This document shows positions 35,081-42,644 of a stretch of DNA of 64,000 bases, one piece after another (positions within the stretch are counted from its first letter, which is position 1; each line of letters opens with the position of its first letter). Source of the DNA: Acidaminobacter sp. Lineage in GTDB: Bacteria; Bacillota_A; Clostridia; Peptostreptococcales; Acidaminobacteraceae. Under the pieces are notes generated by a model. That model saw nothing but the letters and a program-made list of their open reading frames with translations, searched no databases and was not told the origin of the DNA. The translations under genes and the position numbers were made by a program. The DNA lies in NCBI GenBank assembly GCA_009881125.1, contig WXFH01000037.1:62001-126000 (forward strand), read 5' to 3'.

Positions 35081-37081
35081 CTGTCTACGAGAAAATTGCT
35101 GCAAAATCGTTCTAAACTGGAAAAAGCATGGCTGAGATTCTACGAGACAGGACTCATCGACTCCAAAGTGCTCAGGCCGGAAATAGTGGAATCCTGGGAG
35201 CGCTGCAGATATGCAGGTGTCCATCAAGATGGACCGTGGGCTGATGATGACCTCAATGAAAAAGAGCTGGAGCTGAGGAGAGAGCAATTGGGTGATGTCC
35301 TTAAAATTGCCAAACCTTTTATGGAAACTCTATATAAAGCGGTGGGCGAGTCCAGGATGATTCTGAGGCTGACAGATCGTGAAGGTTGGGTGCTCGGAAG
35401 CTATGGTGACCAGTCGATGCTGGAGGAGTACAGACATCTCAGGCTGCACAGCGGCTGCAACGTCAGTGAGTCGGCCATTGGAACCAATGGCATTGGGATC
35501 GCGTTAAAAGCAGACCATTCCATTCAGGTCATGGGCGCTGAGCATTATCACAGGGCATTTCACGACTGGACGACATCTGCTTCACCAATCCATGGAAAGC
35601 ATGGCGAAGTGGTAGCTGTAATCAGTATGTCGGGGGACTATGATCTGGTTCACCCGCACACGCTGGGAATGGTCATGGCGTCTGCGGAAGCAATTGAACA
35701 CGAATTGGAGCTCGAGGCGGCACACCTTGAAGCAAAGCGGGCGAGCGAACACTATCTGGCTATCATGGAGTCTATCCGTGAAGGCATTTTATGTGTCGAT
35801 TCAACGGGTGAAATAACTGAAATTAACCATTTTGCAAGAAAATATCTCGGCTACAACGAAAAGGAAATTTTGGGCCAGAAGCTCGAAACACTAATTGAAG
35901 CGGAAAAGATGAAAGGCTATATCAATATGGTCAGGAACAGCGCCCGATTAGACGAAGTGGAGGTTTTTCTTCGAAAGAAAAACGGCAAGCGCGTTTCAGT
36001 TCTCGTAAATATGACGCCGATCAGCCAGACGCAGAGTGGAAAAAAGGAAGCGGTTTTGACTTTTAGAGAGTCTAAGCGTGTTCACAGCCTGGTCAACAAA
36101 ATAGTCGGGGCGACAGCGATCTACACCTTTAACGATATTCTTGGTGACAGTCGAGAAATCAAACAAGCGGTGGATATGGCGCGAAGAGTGGCCGATTCTG
36201 ATGCCAATATTCTTCTCTATGGCGAAAGCGGCACAGGCAAGGAGATGTTCGCTCAGGGCATACACAATGCGAGTCGAAGGAAGAATCAGCCCTTTGTCTT
36301 CATCAACTGCGGCGCAATTCCTCGAGATCTGGTTGCGAGTGAACTCTTTGGCTATGTGGAAGGCGCTTTTACAGGCGCACGCAAAGGCGGTCAGCCCGGA
36401 AAATTTGAACTTTCGGACGGCGGGACACTGTTCCTGGATGAGATTGGCGACATGCCCCTGGATACACAGGCTATGCTCCTTCGAGTACTGGAAACCAGGC
36501 AGGTCGTGAGGGTTGGCGGTTACGACGTTCTTCCGGTAGATGTGCGGGTAATTGCAGCGACGCACAAAAATTTGAAAGCGGAAGTCGAAAAAGGCAACTT
36601 CAGAAGTGACCTCTACTATAGGCTCAATGTTATGCCAATATACACGCCGGCGCTCAGGGAACGCAGGAGTGACATACCGAAGCTGATCGACAATTTTTAC
36701 AGTCAGCTTAATAAACACACAACAGACCGTCCGCTGATTGCGGAAGGATTCTATAGGGCAATGACCAATTATGACTGGCCAGGCAATGTTAGGGAGCTGC
36801 AAAACGTCATGCAGATGATGGTCAGTCTGGCTGGGGAAGCCCCTTTGGAAGAAAATTTGATTCCAAGTTATATTCGTCTTGATGCCCGTCGAGAGTTTGT
36901 CACCTCTGAGGAGCGCGTTGTGCCTCTTTCAGAAATTGAACGACAGGCTGTTCTTCATGCGATTAGGATCTGCCGCGGAAACGTCGCGCAGGCGGCACGT
37001 GCGTTAGGCATTGGCAGGGCAACGCTTTACAGGAAAATGGAGTCCCATGGTATAGCTATGAATCGAGATGTCTCAAAATGA
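35081..37081 (+). CDS. Sigma-54-dependent enhancer-binding transcriptional activator (GAF-PAS-AAA-Fis)
   Basis: About 666 aa. A CTG at 35081 sits 7 nt after GGGGAGGTGA and is the best-placed start; a TTG at 35096 is 22 nt from it. Domains: N-terminal GAF-like sensor (about 70-210, with GCNVSESAIGTNGIGIA), PAS (about 225-320), AAA+ (about 345-585; Walker A GESGTGKEMF, sigma-54 loop GAFTGARKGG, Walker B LFLDEIGDM), and C-terminal Fis-type HTH ending GIGRATLYRKMES. The N-terminus resembles AcoR-type activators. A -24/-12 promoter 180 nt downstream, before the Mrp operon, is the obvious target. Confidence 0.93.
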   Translation: MSTRKLLQNRSKLEKAWLRFYETGLIDSKVLRPEIVESWERCRYAGVHQDGPWADDDLNEKELELRREQLGDVLKIAKPFMETLYKAVGESRMILRLTDREGWVLGSYGDQSMLEEYRHLRLHSGCNVSESAIGTNGIGIALKADHSIQVMGAEHYHRAFHDWTTSASPIHGKHGEVVAVISMSGDYDLVHPHTLGMVMASAEAIEHELELEAAHLEAKRASEHYLAIMESIREGILCVDSTGEITEINHFARKYLGYNEKEILGQKLETLIEAEKMKGYINMVRNSARLDEVEVFLRKKNGKRVSVLVNMTPISQTQSGKKEAVLTFRESKRVHSLVNKIVGATAIYTFNDILGDSREIKQAVDMARRVADSDANILLYGESGTGKEMFAQGIHNASRRKNQPFVFINCGAIPRDLVASELFGYVEGAFTGARKGGQPGKFELSDGGTLFLDEIGDMPLDTQAMLLRVLETRQVVRVGGYDVLPVDVRVIAATHKNLKAEVEKGNFRSDLYYRLNVMPIYTPALRERRSDIPKLIDNFYSQLNKHTTDRPLIAEGFYRAMTNYDWPGNVRELQNVMQMMVSLAGEAPLEENLIPSYIRLDARREFVTSEERVVPLSEIERQAVLHAIRICRGNVAQAARALGIGRATLYRKMESHGIAMNRDVSK

Positions 37082-37112
37082 TGCAAATGTATTGTTTTGA
37101 GACATCTATTGT
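37066..37112 (+). terminator. Terminator (or UAS-like palindrome) at the end of the activator gene
   Basis: AGATGTCTCAAAA (37066-37078) and TTTTGAGACATCT (37095-37107) form a perfect 13-bp inverted repeat spanning the stop codon, followed by ATTGTTTTTG. It is most likely a terminator. A second role as an activator binding site upstream of the sigma-54 promoter is possible, since it lies about 165 nt before the -24 box. Confidence 0.7.
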
Positions 37113-37260
37113 TTTTGTTGAGAAACCTGATGACTCATTATGATACAATGGGTATAGTAGTATAAAATCAAGAGTAAAATGGAGAAATTAAACACGTTTG
37201 TAAGGACTGAAAAAACTGTGTTTATGAATATTTATTAAAAGTAACTTGCAGTTTGTATTT

Positions 37261-37276
37261 TGGCATGAAATTTGCA
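37261..37276 (+). promoter_or_regulatory. Sigma-54 (-24/-12) promoter of the Mrp operon
   Basis: TGGCATGAAATTTGCA matches the consensus TGGCAC-N5-TTGCA. The invariant GG (37262-37263) and GC (37274-37275) are separated by exactly 10 nt. The first Mrp start codon is about 25 nt downstream, and the adjacent upstream gene encodes a sigma-54 activator. Confidence 0.85.
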
Positions 37277-37300
37277 TAATAATTATAATGGGTGATGAAT

Positions 37301-37786
37301 ATGAAAAAAATTATGCCGTTAACAGGTCTTATGTTGTTTTTCCTGATGCTGGCTGAAAGAATTACAATTGAAGCCGTCATCATTGGACTGGGACTTTCGT
37401 GGTTAGTCCTGAAACTCATACACGTCAAGGTTGCAGAAAATGCAGGGCTTCCGCTCTATGCCCCGAGTCTGTGGTTGTCTTGGCTTTATTTGATTGCAGT
37501 ACTCATAAAAGAGATTATTGCTGCCAATTTTCAGGTGGCAAAAATCGTGCTGAGTAAAACTATGCAAATTGAACCAAAGATTTATCACTATACGACCAGT
37601 CTTAAAGACGAGCGGTTGATCGTACTTTTGTCAAATGCCATAACACTGACACCCGGGACCATGACGGTGGAGCTTGAACAAAACCAACTGACCATACACG
37701 CGCTGAATCAAGATTATTTCAAGGCGCTAACCGGGAATCCCATTGAAGAAATTCTGCTTAGAGTGGAGGCGCGGCTTAATGGATAA
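37301..37786 (+). CDS. mrpE: Mrp-type Na+/H+ antiporter subunit E
   Basis: 161 aa from the ATG at 37301 (GGGTGA upstream; ATG 37295 and GTG 37292 also in frame). Two or three hydrophobic N-terminal segments, then the typical MrpE core VAKIVLSKTMQIEPKIYHY and LLSNAITLTPGTMTVEL. First gene of a ten-gene operon whose members overlap or nearly touch. MrpE is a membrane subunit needed for assembly of the antiporter complex. Confidence 0.92.
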   Translation: MKKIMPLTGLMLFFLMLAERITIEAVIIGLGLSWLVLKLIHVKVAENAGLPLYAPSLWLSWLYLIAVLIKEIIAANFQVAKIVLSKTMQIEPKIYHYTTSLKDERLIVLLSNAITLTPGTMTVELEQNQLTIHALNQDYFKALTGNPIEEILLRVEARLNG

Positions 37787-38060
37787 GTTTTTACTCGCTA
37801 TAGCAGTTGCGCTGGCATTAACCTCGTTAATCTGCCTTGTTCGGGTCATTGTTGGTCCGACAAAGGGAGACCGGATTATTGGCATTAACGTCGTTGGGAC
37901 GAAGACCATTGTCATCATTGCACTAATCGCTTTTATACTTAGAGAAACCTATTTTCTGGATGTTGTACTCGTCTATGCGTTGATCAGCTTTATAGCATCC
38001 ATATTTATCTCAAGGGAATTCGCAGAAGAGCCTGAAGAGGAGGACGAGCAGCATGCGTGA
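37779..38060 (+). CDS. mrpF: Mrp-type antiporter subunit F
   Basis: 93 aa from the ATG at 37779, which overlaps the mrpE stop and follows GGAGG. Three TM helices; signature LVRVIVGPTKGDRIIGINVV then TYFLDVVLVYALISF, as in MrpF/MnhF. Overlaps mrpG by 8 nt. Confidence 0.92.
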   Translation: MDKFLLAIAVALALTSLICLVRVIVGPTKGDRIIGINVVGTKTIVIIALIAFILRETYFLDVVLVYALISFIASIFISREFAEEPEEEDEQHA

Positions 38061-38358
38061 TAGTCTTGTAGTCATTTTAATGTTGCTCGGGCTGTTCTTC
38101 TTTATTGTAGGGACACTTGGCATCCTTAGATTTCCGGATGCACTGACGCGTGCCCACGGCGCCGCGAAGTGCGACACTTTAGGCGCAGCCCTATGTTTGG
38201 TCGGTCTCATGATTTATTCCGGTTTTAATTCGGCATCGCTCAAACTGCTGATGGTGATTGTCTTTATCTGGATTACCAATCCCACAGCGACACATGCCAT
38301 TGCCCGGGGGATCCTGAAATCCAAGCTTAATTCTCAAGGGGGGTCTGAATCCCATTGA
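38053..38358 (+). CDS. mrpG: Mrp-type antiporter subunit G
   Basis: 101 aa with three TM helices. Signature GTLGILRFPDALTRAHGAAK followed by CDTLGAALCLVG is diagnostic for MrpG/MnhG (PhaG). The ATG follows GAGGAGG and lies within the end of mrpF; the next gene starts inside its stop. Confidence 0.93.
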   Translation: MRDSLVVILMLLGLFFFIVGTLGILRFPDALTRAHGAAKCDTLGAALCLVGLMIYSGFNSASLKLLMVIVFIWITNPTATHAIARGILKSKLNSQGGSESH

Positions 38359-38594
38359 ATACTTTTTCAATGCTTATACTGGGCCTTATGATTATAGGCA
38401 GCGTCGCAGTTTCTTACGTTAAAAATTTAATGAGCGCTGTTATTGTATTTATGATTTACAGCCTGATGATGGCTGTTCTCTGGGAACAGCTAAACGCGCC
38501 GGATCTGGCCATCACGGAAGCTGCGGTGGGCGCAGGGATCACGACAGTCCTGTTTGTACTGGCTATTCGAAGAGTCAGGAGGAAGGTCTCATGA
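38355..38594 (+). CDS. MbhD/DUF4040-type subunit (part of the MrpA C-terminal region as a separate protein)
   Basis: 79 aa, TTG start after GGGGGG. Almost wholly hydrophobic, three TM helices; the motif LMMAVLWEQLNAPDLAITEA with AAVGAGITTVLFVLAIRR is the conserved DUF4040 core. In Bacillus this segment is fused inside MrpA; here, as in Mbh-type hydrogenase and related Mrp modules, it is separate. Overlaps its neighbours by 4 nt on each side. Confidence 0.88.
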   Translation: MNTFSMLILGLMIIGSVAVSYVKNLMSAVIVFMIYSLMMAVLWEQLNAPDLAITEAAVGAGITTVLFVLAIRRVRRKVS

Positions 38595-38905
38595 AAAGAA
38601 AAATCGCAGCCGTACTGATTACAGTAAGCTTCATTGCTTTTTTGCTGATAGGCTTGTCGGATTTTCCGCCCTATGGCACTGCTGACAGTGCCGTTTATAA
38701 CGAGGTGACAGCCCGCTACCTGGAGAAGTCCATTGAAGAGACCGGCGCAGTCAATGCCGTGGCTGGTATGATCCTCGATTATAGAGCCTTTGATACATTT
38801 ATTGAAGCCTCGGTCATTTTTACAGCACTGGTTCTGGTTCTTATGATGCTCCAAAAAAACGATAAAGCTAATGGAGGTGATGGTAATGACCACGCCCATC
38901 ATTAG
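38591..38905 (+). CDS. MbhE-like subunit (MrpA tail)
   Basis: 104 aa with one TM helix at each end (VLITVSFIAFLLIGLSDF and ASVIFTALVLVLMML). The middle motif GAVNAVAGMILDYRAFDTF is typical of the MrpA C-terminal/MbhE domain. Ends with a His/Asp-rich tail (GGDGNDHAHH). The start of mrpB lies inside this gene. Confidence 0.85.
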   Translation: MKRKIAAVLITVSFIAFLLIGLSDFPPYGTADSAVYNEVTARYLEKSIEETGAVNAVAGMILDYRAFDTFIEASVIFTALVLVLMMLQKNDKANGGDGNDHAHH

Positions 38906-39305
38906 GCGTATCGTAGGCTGGCTTTTACCATTTCTATGGATCTTCAGCTTTTATATCATGTTATTTGGACATTTATCGCCTGGAGGTGGATTTTCAGGAG
39001 GCAGCGTACTGGGTGCCTGCCTGATTCTCGACCGACATGTTAATGGCGCAAATGCATTTGGCGCCAGGTTTACCGGCGAACGGCTGTTAAAGTTGTCGCT
39101 GGCCGCGCTTTTACTTTATGGGATTCTCAAAGGCCAGTCGTTCCTTGCGGGGGTCCTGCACATGAACGGACTCCCAATTCCGCTGGGGACCCCTGGAAAC
39201 ATCCTCAGCAGCGGCTTGATCCTGCCGCTGAATGTGCTGGTAGGCATTGTGGTGGCAGTTGCCTTCTATCTGATTGCCACGTTGTTTGAGGAGGGACACC
39301 TGTGA
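38886..39305 (+). CDS. mrpB: Mrp-type antiporter subunit B
   Basis: 139 aa from the ATG at 38886, preceded by GGAGGTGA (the frame is open from 38871). Four TM helices; FGHLSPGGGFSGGSVLGACL is the MrpB/MnhB signature. It overlaps the preceding gene by 20 nt and the next by 4 nt. Confidence 0.92.
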   Translation: MTTPIIRRIVGWLLPFLWIFSFYIMLFGHLSPGGGFSGGSVLGACLILDRHVNGANAFGARFTGERLLKLSLAALLLYGILKGQSFLAGVLHMNGLPIPLGTPGNILSSGLILPLNVLVGIVVAVAFYLIATLFEEGHL

Positions 39306-39667
39306 TATCTTTTATAACCTCACACTATTTCCAGATTGGCACCGTTATTTTGTTTGGGGTAGGGTTTATGACGCTGCTGCTCAACAATAATCTGATAAGA
39401 AAAATTATTGGACTTAACATCATGGATACAAGCATATTCTTGTTCTTTATTACCATAGGTTATACAGGAGGCCGTGAAGCACCTATTATAAATGGTGCAT
39501 TTAAAGGGATTGACGCCTATGTGACCCCAATTCCAACCGGCCTGATGCTGACGGGAATTGTTGTCGCAGTCAGTACGACCGCTTTTGCACTGGCGCTGAC
39601 CATACTGTTTTACGAACGCTTCGGAACCATTGATCTTTCCGAAGTGATGGACTCTAGGGGGGATTAG
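39302..39667 (+). CDS. mrpC: Mrp-type antiporter subunit C (NuoK-like)
   Basis: 121 aa, GTG start after GAGGAGGG. Three TM helices; NNLIRKIIGLNIMDTSIFLF and a second conserved region GLMLTGIVVAVSTTAFALAL match MrpC/NuoK, where a membrane Glu/Lys network takes part in proton transfer. Its stop abuts the mrpD start. Confidence 0.93.
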   Translation: MISFITSHYFQIGTVILFGVGFMTLLLNNNLIRKIIGLNIMDTSIFLFFITIGYTGGREAPIINGAFKGIDAYVTPIPTGLMLTGIVVAVSTTAFALALTILFYERFGTIDLSEVMDSRGD

Positions 39668-41146
39668 ATGCAAGGTTTACATCTGACGAGTTTATTATCC
39701 ATACTGATCCTGATGATCACCGCGTTTATAATGCCTGTCATAAAACAACGTCAATTAGTAACTAAAATCAGCCTGGCAACCATGGGCGTTGTCCTGGTCA
39801 TGCTGGCATTGGTTGCTGTGGATGTAGCCAGAGTAGAGCATTATACCGCGACTATCGGCCATTATGACGCGCCATTTGGGATTACCTTCGACATTGGACC
39901 TATTGAAGCCGTTGTGGGCGTTCTGTTCGCCTTTGTTTCCACCATGGTGGTCTGGTACGCGAGCTTTGGCATTCATAAAGAAATCAAGGAAAACCGCGTT
40001 AAACTATTTTACACCTTAATTCATCTGCTGTTAGCTTCGCTGCTCGGCATCGTATTTACCTCGGACTTGTTTAACAGCTTTGTCTTCATTGAGGTCAGTA
40101 CGCTGGCAGCGTGTGGTTTGATTGCCATCAAGGACAAACCTGAAAATATCAAGGCGACCATGAAATACCTGATCTTGAGCAGCCTTGGCTCTGGCCTCGT
40201 TCTCATGGGGATTGCCTATTTGTATTCCATGACCGGTCATTTGAACATGCGCGCTATTCATGAAACCCTCCAGGTAAGTGTAGCCGGAAATGAAAGGGCA
40301 ATTTTAGTGAGTTTGACCATGTTTACTATTGGACTGGGCATTAAAGCAGCTATGTTTCCGCTTCATATATGGCTGCCGGACGCCCATGCTTCAGCGCCGG
40401 GACCATCCAGCGCCATTCTGTCCGGCATAGTCATCAAGGCGCCGGTCGTTTTGCTCTTCAAAGTGCTGTTTATGGTTTATGGTCATGAGATTTTGAAGGA
40501 TACCGTGATCCTGAACCTTATTTTGATCTTTGGCGCGACGGGTATGATTATGGGGTCCTTGTTTGCCCGCGTACAAACTGATTTAAAGCGAATGGTAGCT
40601 TATTCCAGTGTCGCGCAAATGGGTTACATCTTCTTTGGCTTTGGACTCGGCAATGCCATGGGTATGACAATTGCCATCTATCATATTCTGGCTCACGGCC
40701 TGACGAAATCCTGCCTGTTTCTCTCTGTCAGCTCATTTATCGAGCAGACTGGGCAGAGGGATATTGATAATATGAGAGGGATCGGTCGTGAAATGCCTAT
40801 CACTTTGGCGATTTTCTCACTTGGCGGCTTGTCCATGGTGGGTATTCCGATGCTTCCAGGATTTGTCAGCAAATGGAATCTGGCTTTGGCGGCCATAGAC
40901 TATGGACAAATCTTTTTGCTGCTGATCATCTTGGCGAGCAGCTTGCTCAACGTCAGTTACTATTTCCCAATTATTATCAACGGATATTTCGGCAACGCGA
41001 ATTTGGAAGGCAAGATTTACAAGTCGAAGATGAAGCCGGTTCGTGAGCTCGTTCCTCTGATTTTGCTTTCAATCATGATGGTGATCGTCGGCTTTGGGTC
41101 TGGTCCTATACTGGACTGGATCGCCAGCGCGATGCCTTCTTTGTAA
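39668..41146 (+). CDS. mrpD: Antiporter-like subunit D (first of three NuoL/M/N-type proteins)
   Basis: 492 aa, about 14 TM helices, preceded by AGGGGGG. Key features of the proton-channel family: Glu in SFVFIEVSTLAACGLI (TM5-like, about residue 143), Lys in IGLGIKAAMFPLHIWLPDAH (about 222), and SSVAQMGYIFFG. With MrpC it is thought to form an ion-translocation path. Confidence 0.93.
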   Translation: MQGLHLTSLLSILILMITAFIMPVIKQRQLVTKISLATMGVVLVMLALVAVDVARVEHYTATIGHYDAPFGITFDIGPIEAVVGVLFAFVSTMVVWYASFGIHKEIKENRVKLFYTLIHLLLASLLGIVFTSDLFNSFVFIEVSTLAACGLIAIKDKPENIKATMKYLILSSLGSGLVLMGIAYLYSMTGHLNMRAIHETLQVSVAGNERAILVSLTMFTIGLGIKAAMFPLHIWLPDAHASAPGPSSAILSGIVIKAPVVLLFKVLFMVYGHEILKDTVILNLILIFGATGMIMGSLFARVQTDLKRMVAYSSVAQMGYIFFGFGLGNAMGMTIAIYHILAHGLTKSCLFLSVSSFIEQTGQRDIDNMRGIGREMPITLAIFSLGGLSMVGIPMLPGFVSKWNLALAAIDYGQIFLLLIILASSLLNVSYYFPIIINGYFGNANLEGKIYKSKMKPVRELVPLILLSIMMVIVGFGSGPILDWIASAMPSL

Positions 41147-41159
41147 AGGCGGCTTGTCC

Positions 41160-42644
41160 ATGACATTCTTAATTGTATTGCCCATTTTTCTGCCCTGGCT
41201 GGCATCAATCTTTGCCACACAGAGCAGGATCATCACTGAAAAAAGATTAAAGCCCTATGTGGCAGTGGTCGTCATAACAAATTTCATAGTGCTCTTTACC
41301 GTGGTTTCATTGTTTCCCAAGGTCCGTTTTCACTTGCTGATGGTCAATCGATTTATCGACATCTATCTCAGGCCGGACAGTCTGGGGATTCTCTTTGCGG
41401 TGCTGGCATCCCTGCTGTGGATCTTTACAACTTTTTATGCTTTTGAGTACATGAAGCATGAGAATCGGGTCCGTCAGTTTTTTGTGTTCTTCTTGTTTAC
41501 ATTGGGCGTCACCATCGGCATAGCGTTCTCGGGGAATATGTTTACCCTCTATATTTTCTATGAGCTGCTGACGCTGGCAACCTTTCCGCTTGTCATACAC
41601 GCGGGCAGCGAGGAGGCTCTGGCCAGCGGCAAGAAGTACATTATTTACTCGTTTTCCGGAGCGACGCTCGTCCTTCTTGGTATGCTGCTTGTCTTCAGCA
41701 TCACCAATGACCTGAGTTTTTTGCCGGGGGGAATTGTGAATTTCAGTCATTTTGGAGGCACGGACCACAACGAGTTTATTATGCTCCTTGTGGGCTACCT
41801 GAGCCTATTTCTGGGGTTTGGCGTCAAGGCGGCACTGGCACCGTTCCATTCCTGGCTTCCAAATGCCATGGTCGCGCCTACGCCTGTAAGCGCACTGCTG
41901 CACGCTGTAGCCGTTGTCAAATCCGGGATCTTTTCGCTTATGCGCACGACTTATTTCCTGTTTGGACCGGTTAGTGTTGCCATGCTGGGGGCCTCAAATT
42001 ACTTGCTGCCTATTATTGTTTTGACCATAGTCATGGGATCACTTATGGCACTTCATCAAGACAATCTAAAAAAACGACTGGCGTATTCCACAATCAGTCA
42101 GCTGGGTTACATTATCCTGGGCATAGCGCTGCTTAATCAGGATGCTTTTATAGGCGCGCTGCTGCATTTGATCAATCATGCGGTCATTAAAATTACGCTG
42201 TTCTTTGTGGCGGGAGCCATTTATTATCAGACGGGCTTTAAGTATGTCCATCAGCTGGATGGTATAGGGAAACGCATGAAGGTGACCATGATCTGTTTTG
42301 GACTTTCGGTTATTTCCCTGATTGGCATACCGCCGACCAACGGGTTTGTCAGCAAGTGGTATCTGGCGCTGGGCGCTTTAAAAGCGCACAACGTACTTTA
42401 TGCAGTCGCATTGCTTCTCAGCGCCTTTCTAACGGCGGCCTATCTTCTTCCTATTGCCGTACAAGCCTTTTTCAGCAAGAAAGAGACGCCGGAGCTTGAT
42501 GCTATTGGTGAAGGTAAATCGCTGGATCCTTCAGATACCATGTTAATCCCTATATTTTTATTGACCGCAATCGTCATTCTGCTCGGGATCCTTCCGAACC
42601 CAATCGTCAGCATAGTAACGCGCATTGCCGGGGAGGTGTTCTAA
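41160..42644 (+). CDS. Antiporter-like subunit (second NuoL/M/N-type protein)
   Basis: 494 aa from the ATG at 41160 (AAAGGCGGC upstream; the earlier in-frame ATG at 41094 lies inside mrpD). About 14 TM helices. Conserved FYELLTLATFPLV, GFGVKAALAPFHSWLPNA and TISQLGYIILG. A paralogue of mrpD placed directly after it; Bacillus Mrp operons have only one MrpD plus MrpA, so this is an extra channel-type subunit or replaces the MrpA N-terminal domain. Confidence 0.9.
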   Translation: MTFLIVLPIFLPWLASIFATQSRIITEKRLKPYVAVVVITNFIVLFTVVSLFPKVRFHLLMVNRFIDIYLRPDSLGILFAVLASLLWIFTTFYAFEYMKHENRVRQFFVFFLFTLGVTIGIAFSGNMFTLYIFYELLTLATFPLVIHAGSEEALASGKKYIIYSFSGATLVLLGMLLVFSITNDLSFLPGGIVNFSHFGGTDHNEFIMLLVGYLSLFLGFGVKAALAPFHSWLPNAMVAPTPVSALLHAVAVVKSGIFSLMRTTYFLFGPVSVAMLGASNYLLPIIVLTIVMGSLMALHQDNLKKRLAYSTISQLGYIILGIALLNQDAFIGALLHLINHAVIKITLFFVAGAIYYQTGFKYVHQLDGIGKRMKVTMICFGLSVISLIGIPPTNGFVSKWYLALGALKAHNVLYAVALLLSAFLTAAYLLPIAVQAFFSKKETPELDAIGEGKSLDPSDTMLIPIFLLTAIVILLGILPNPIVSIVTRIAGEVF

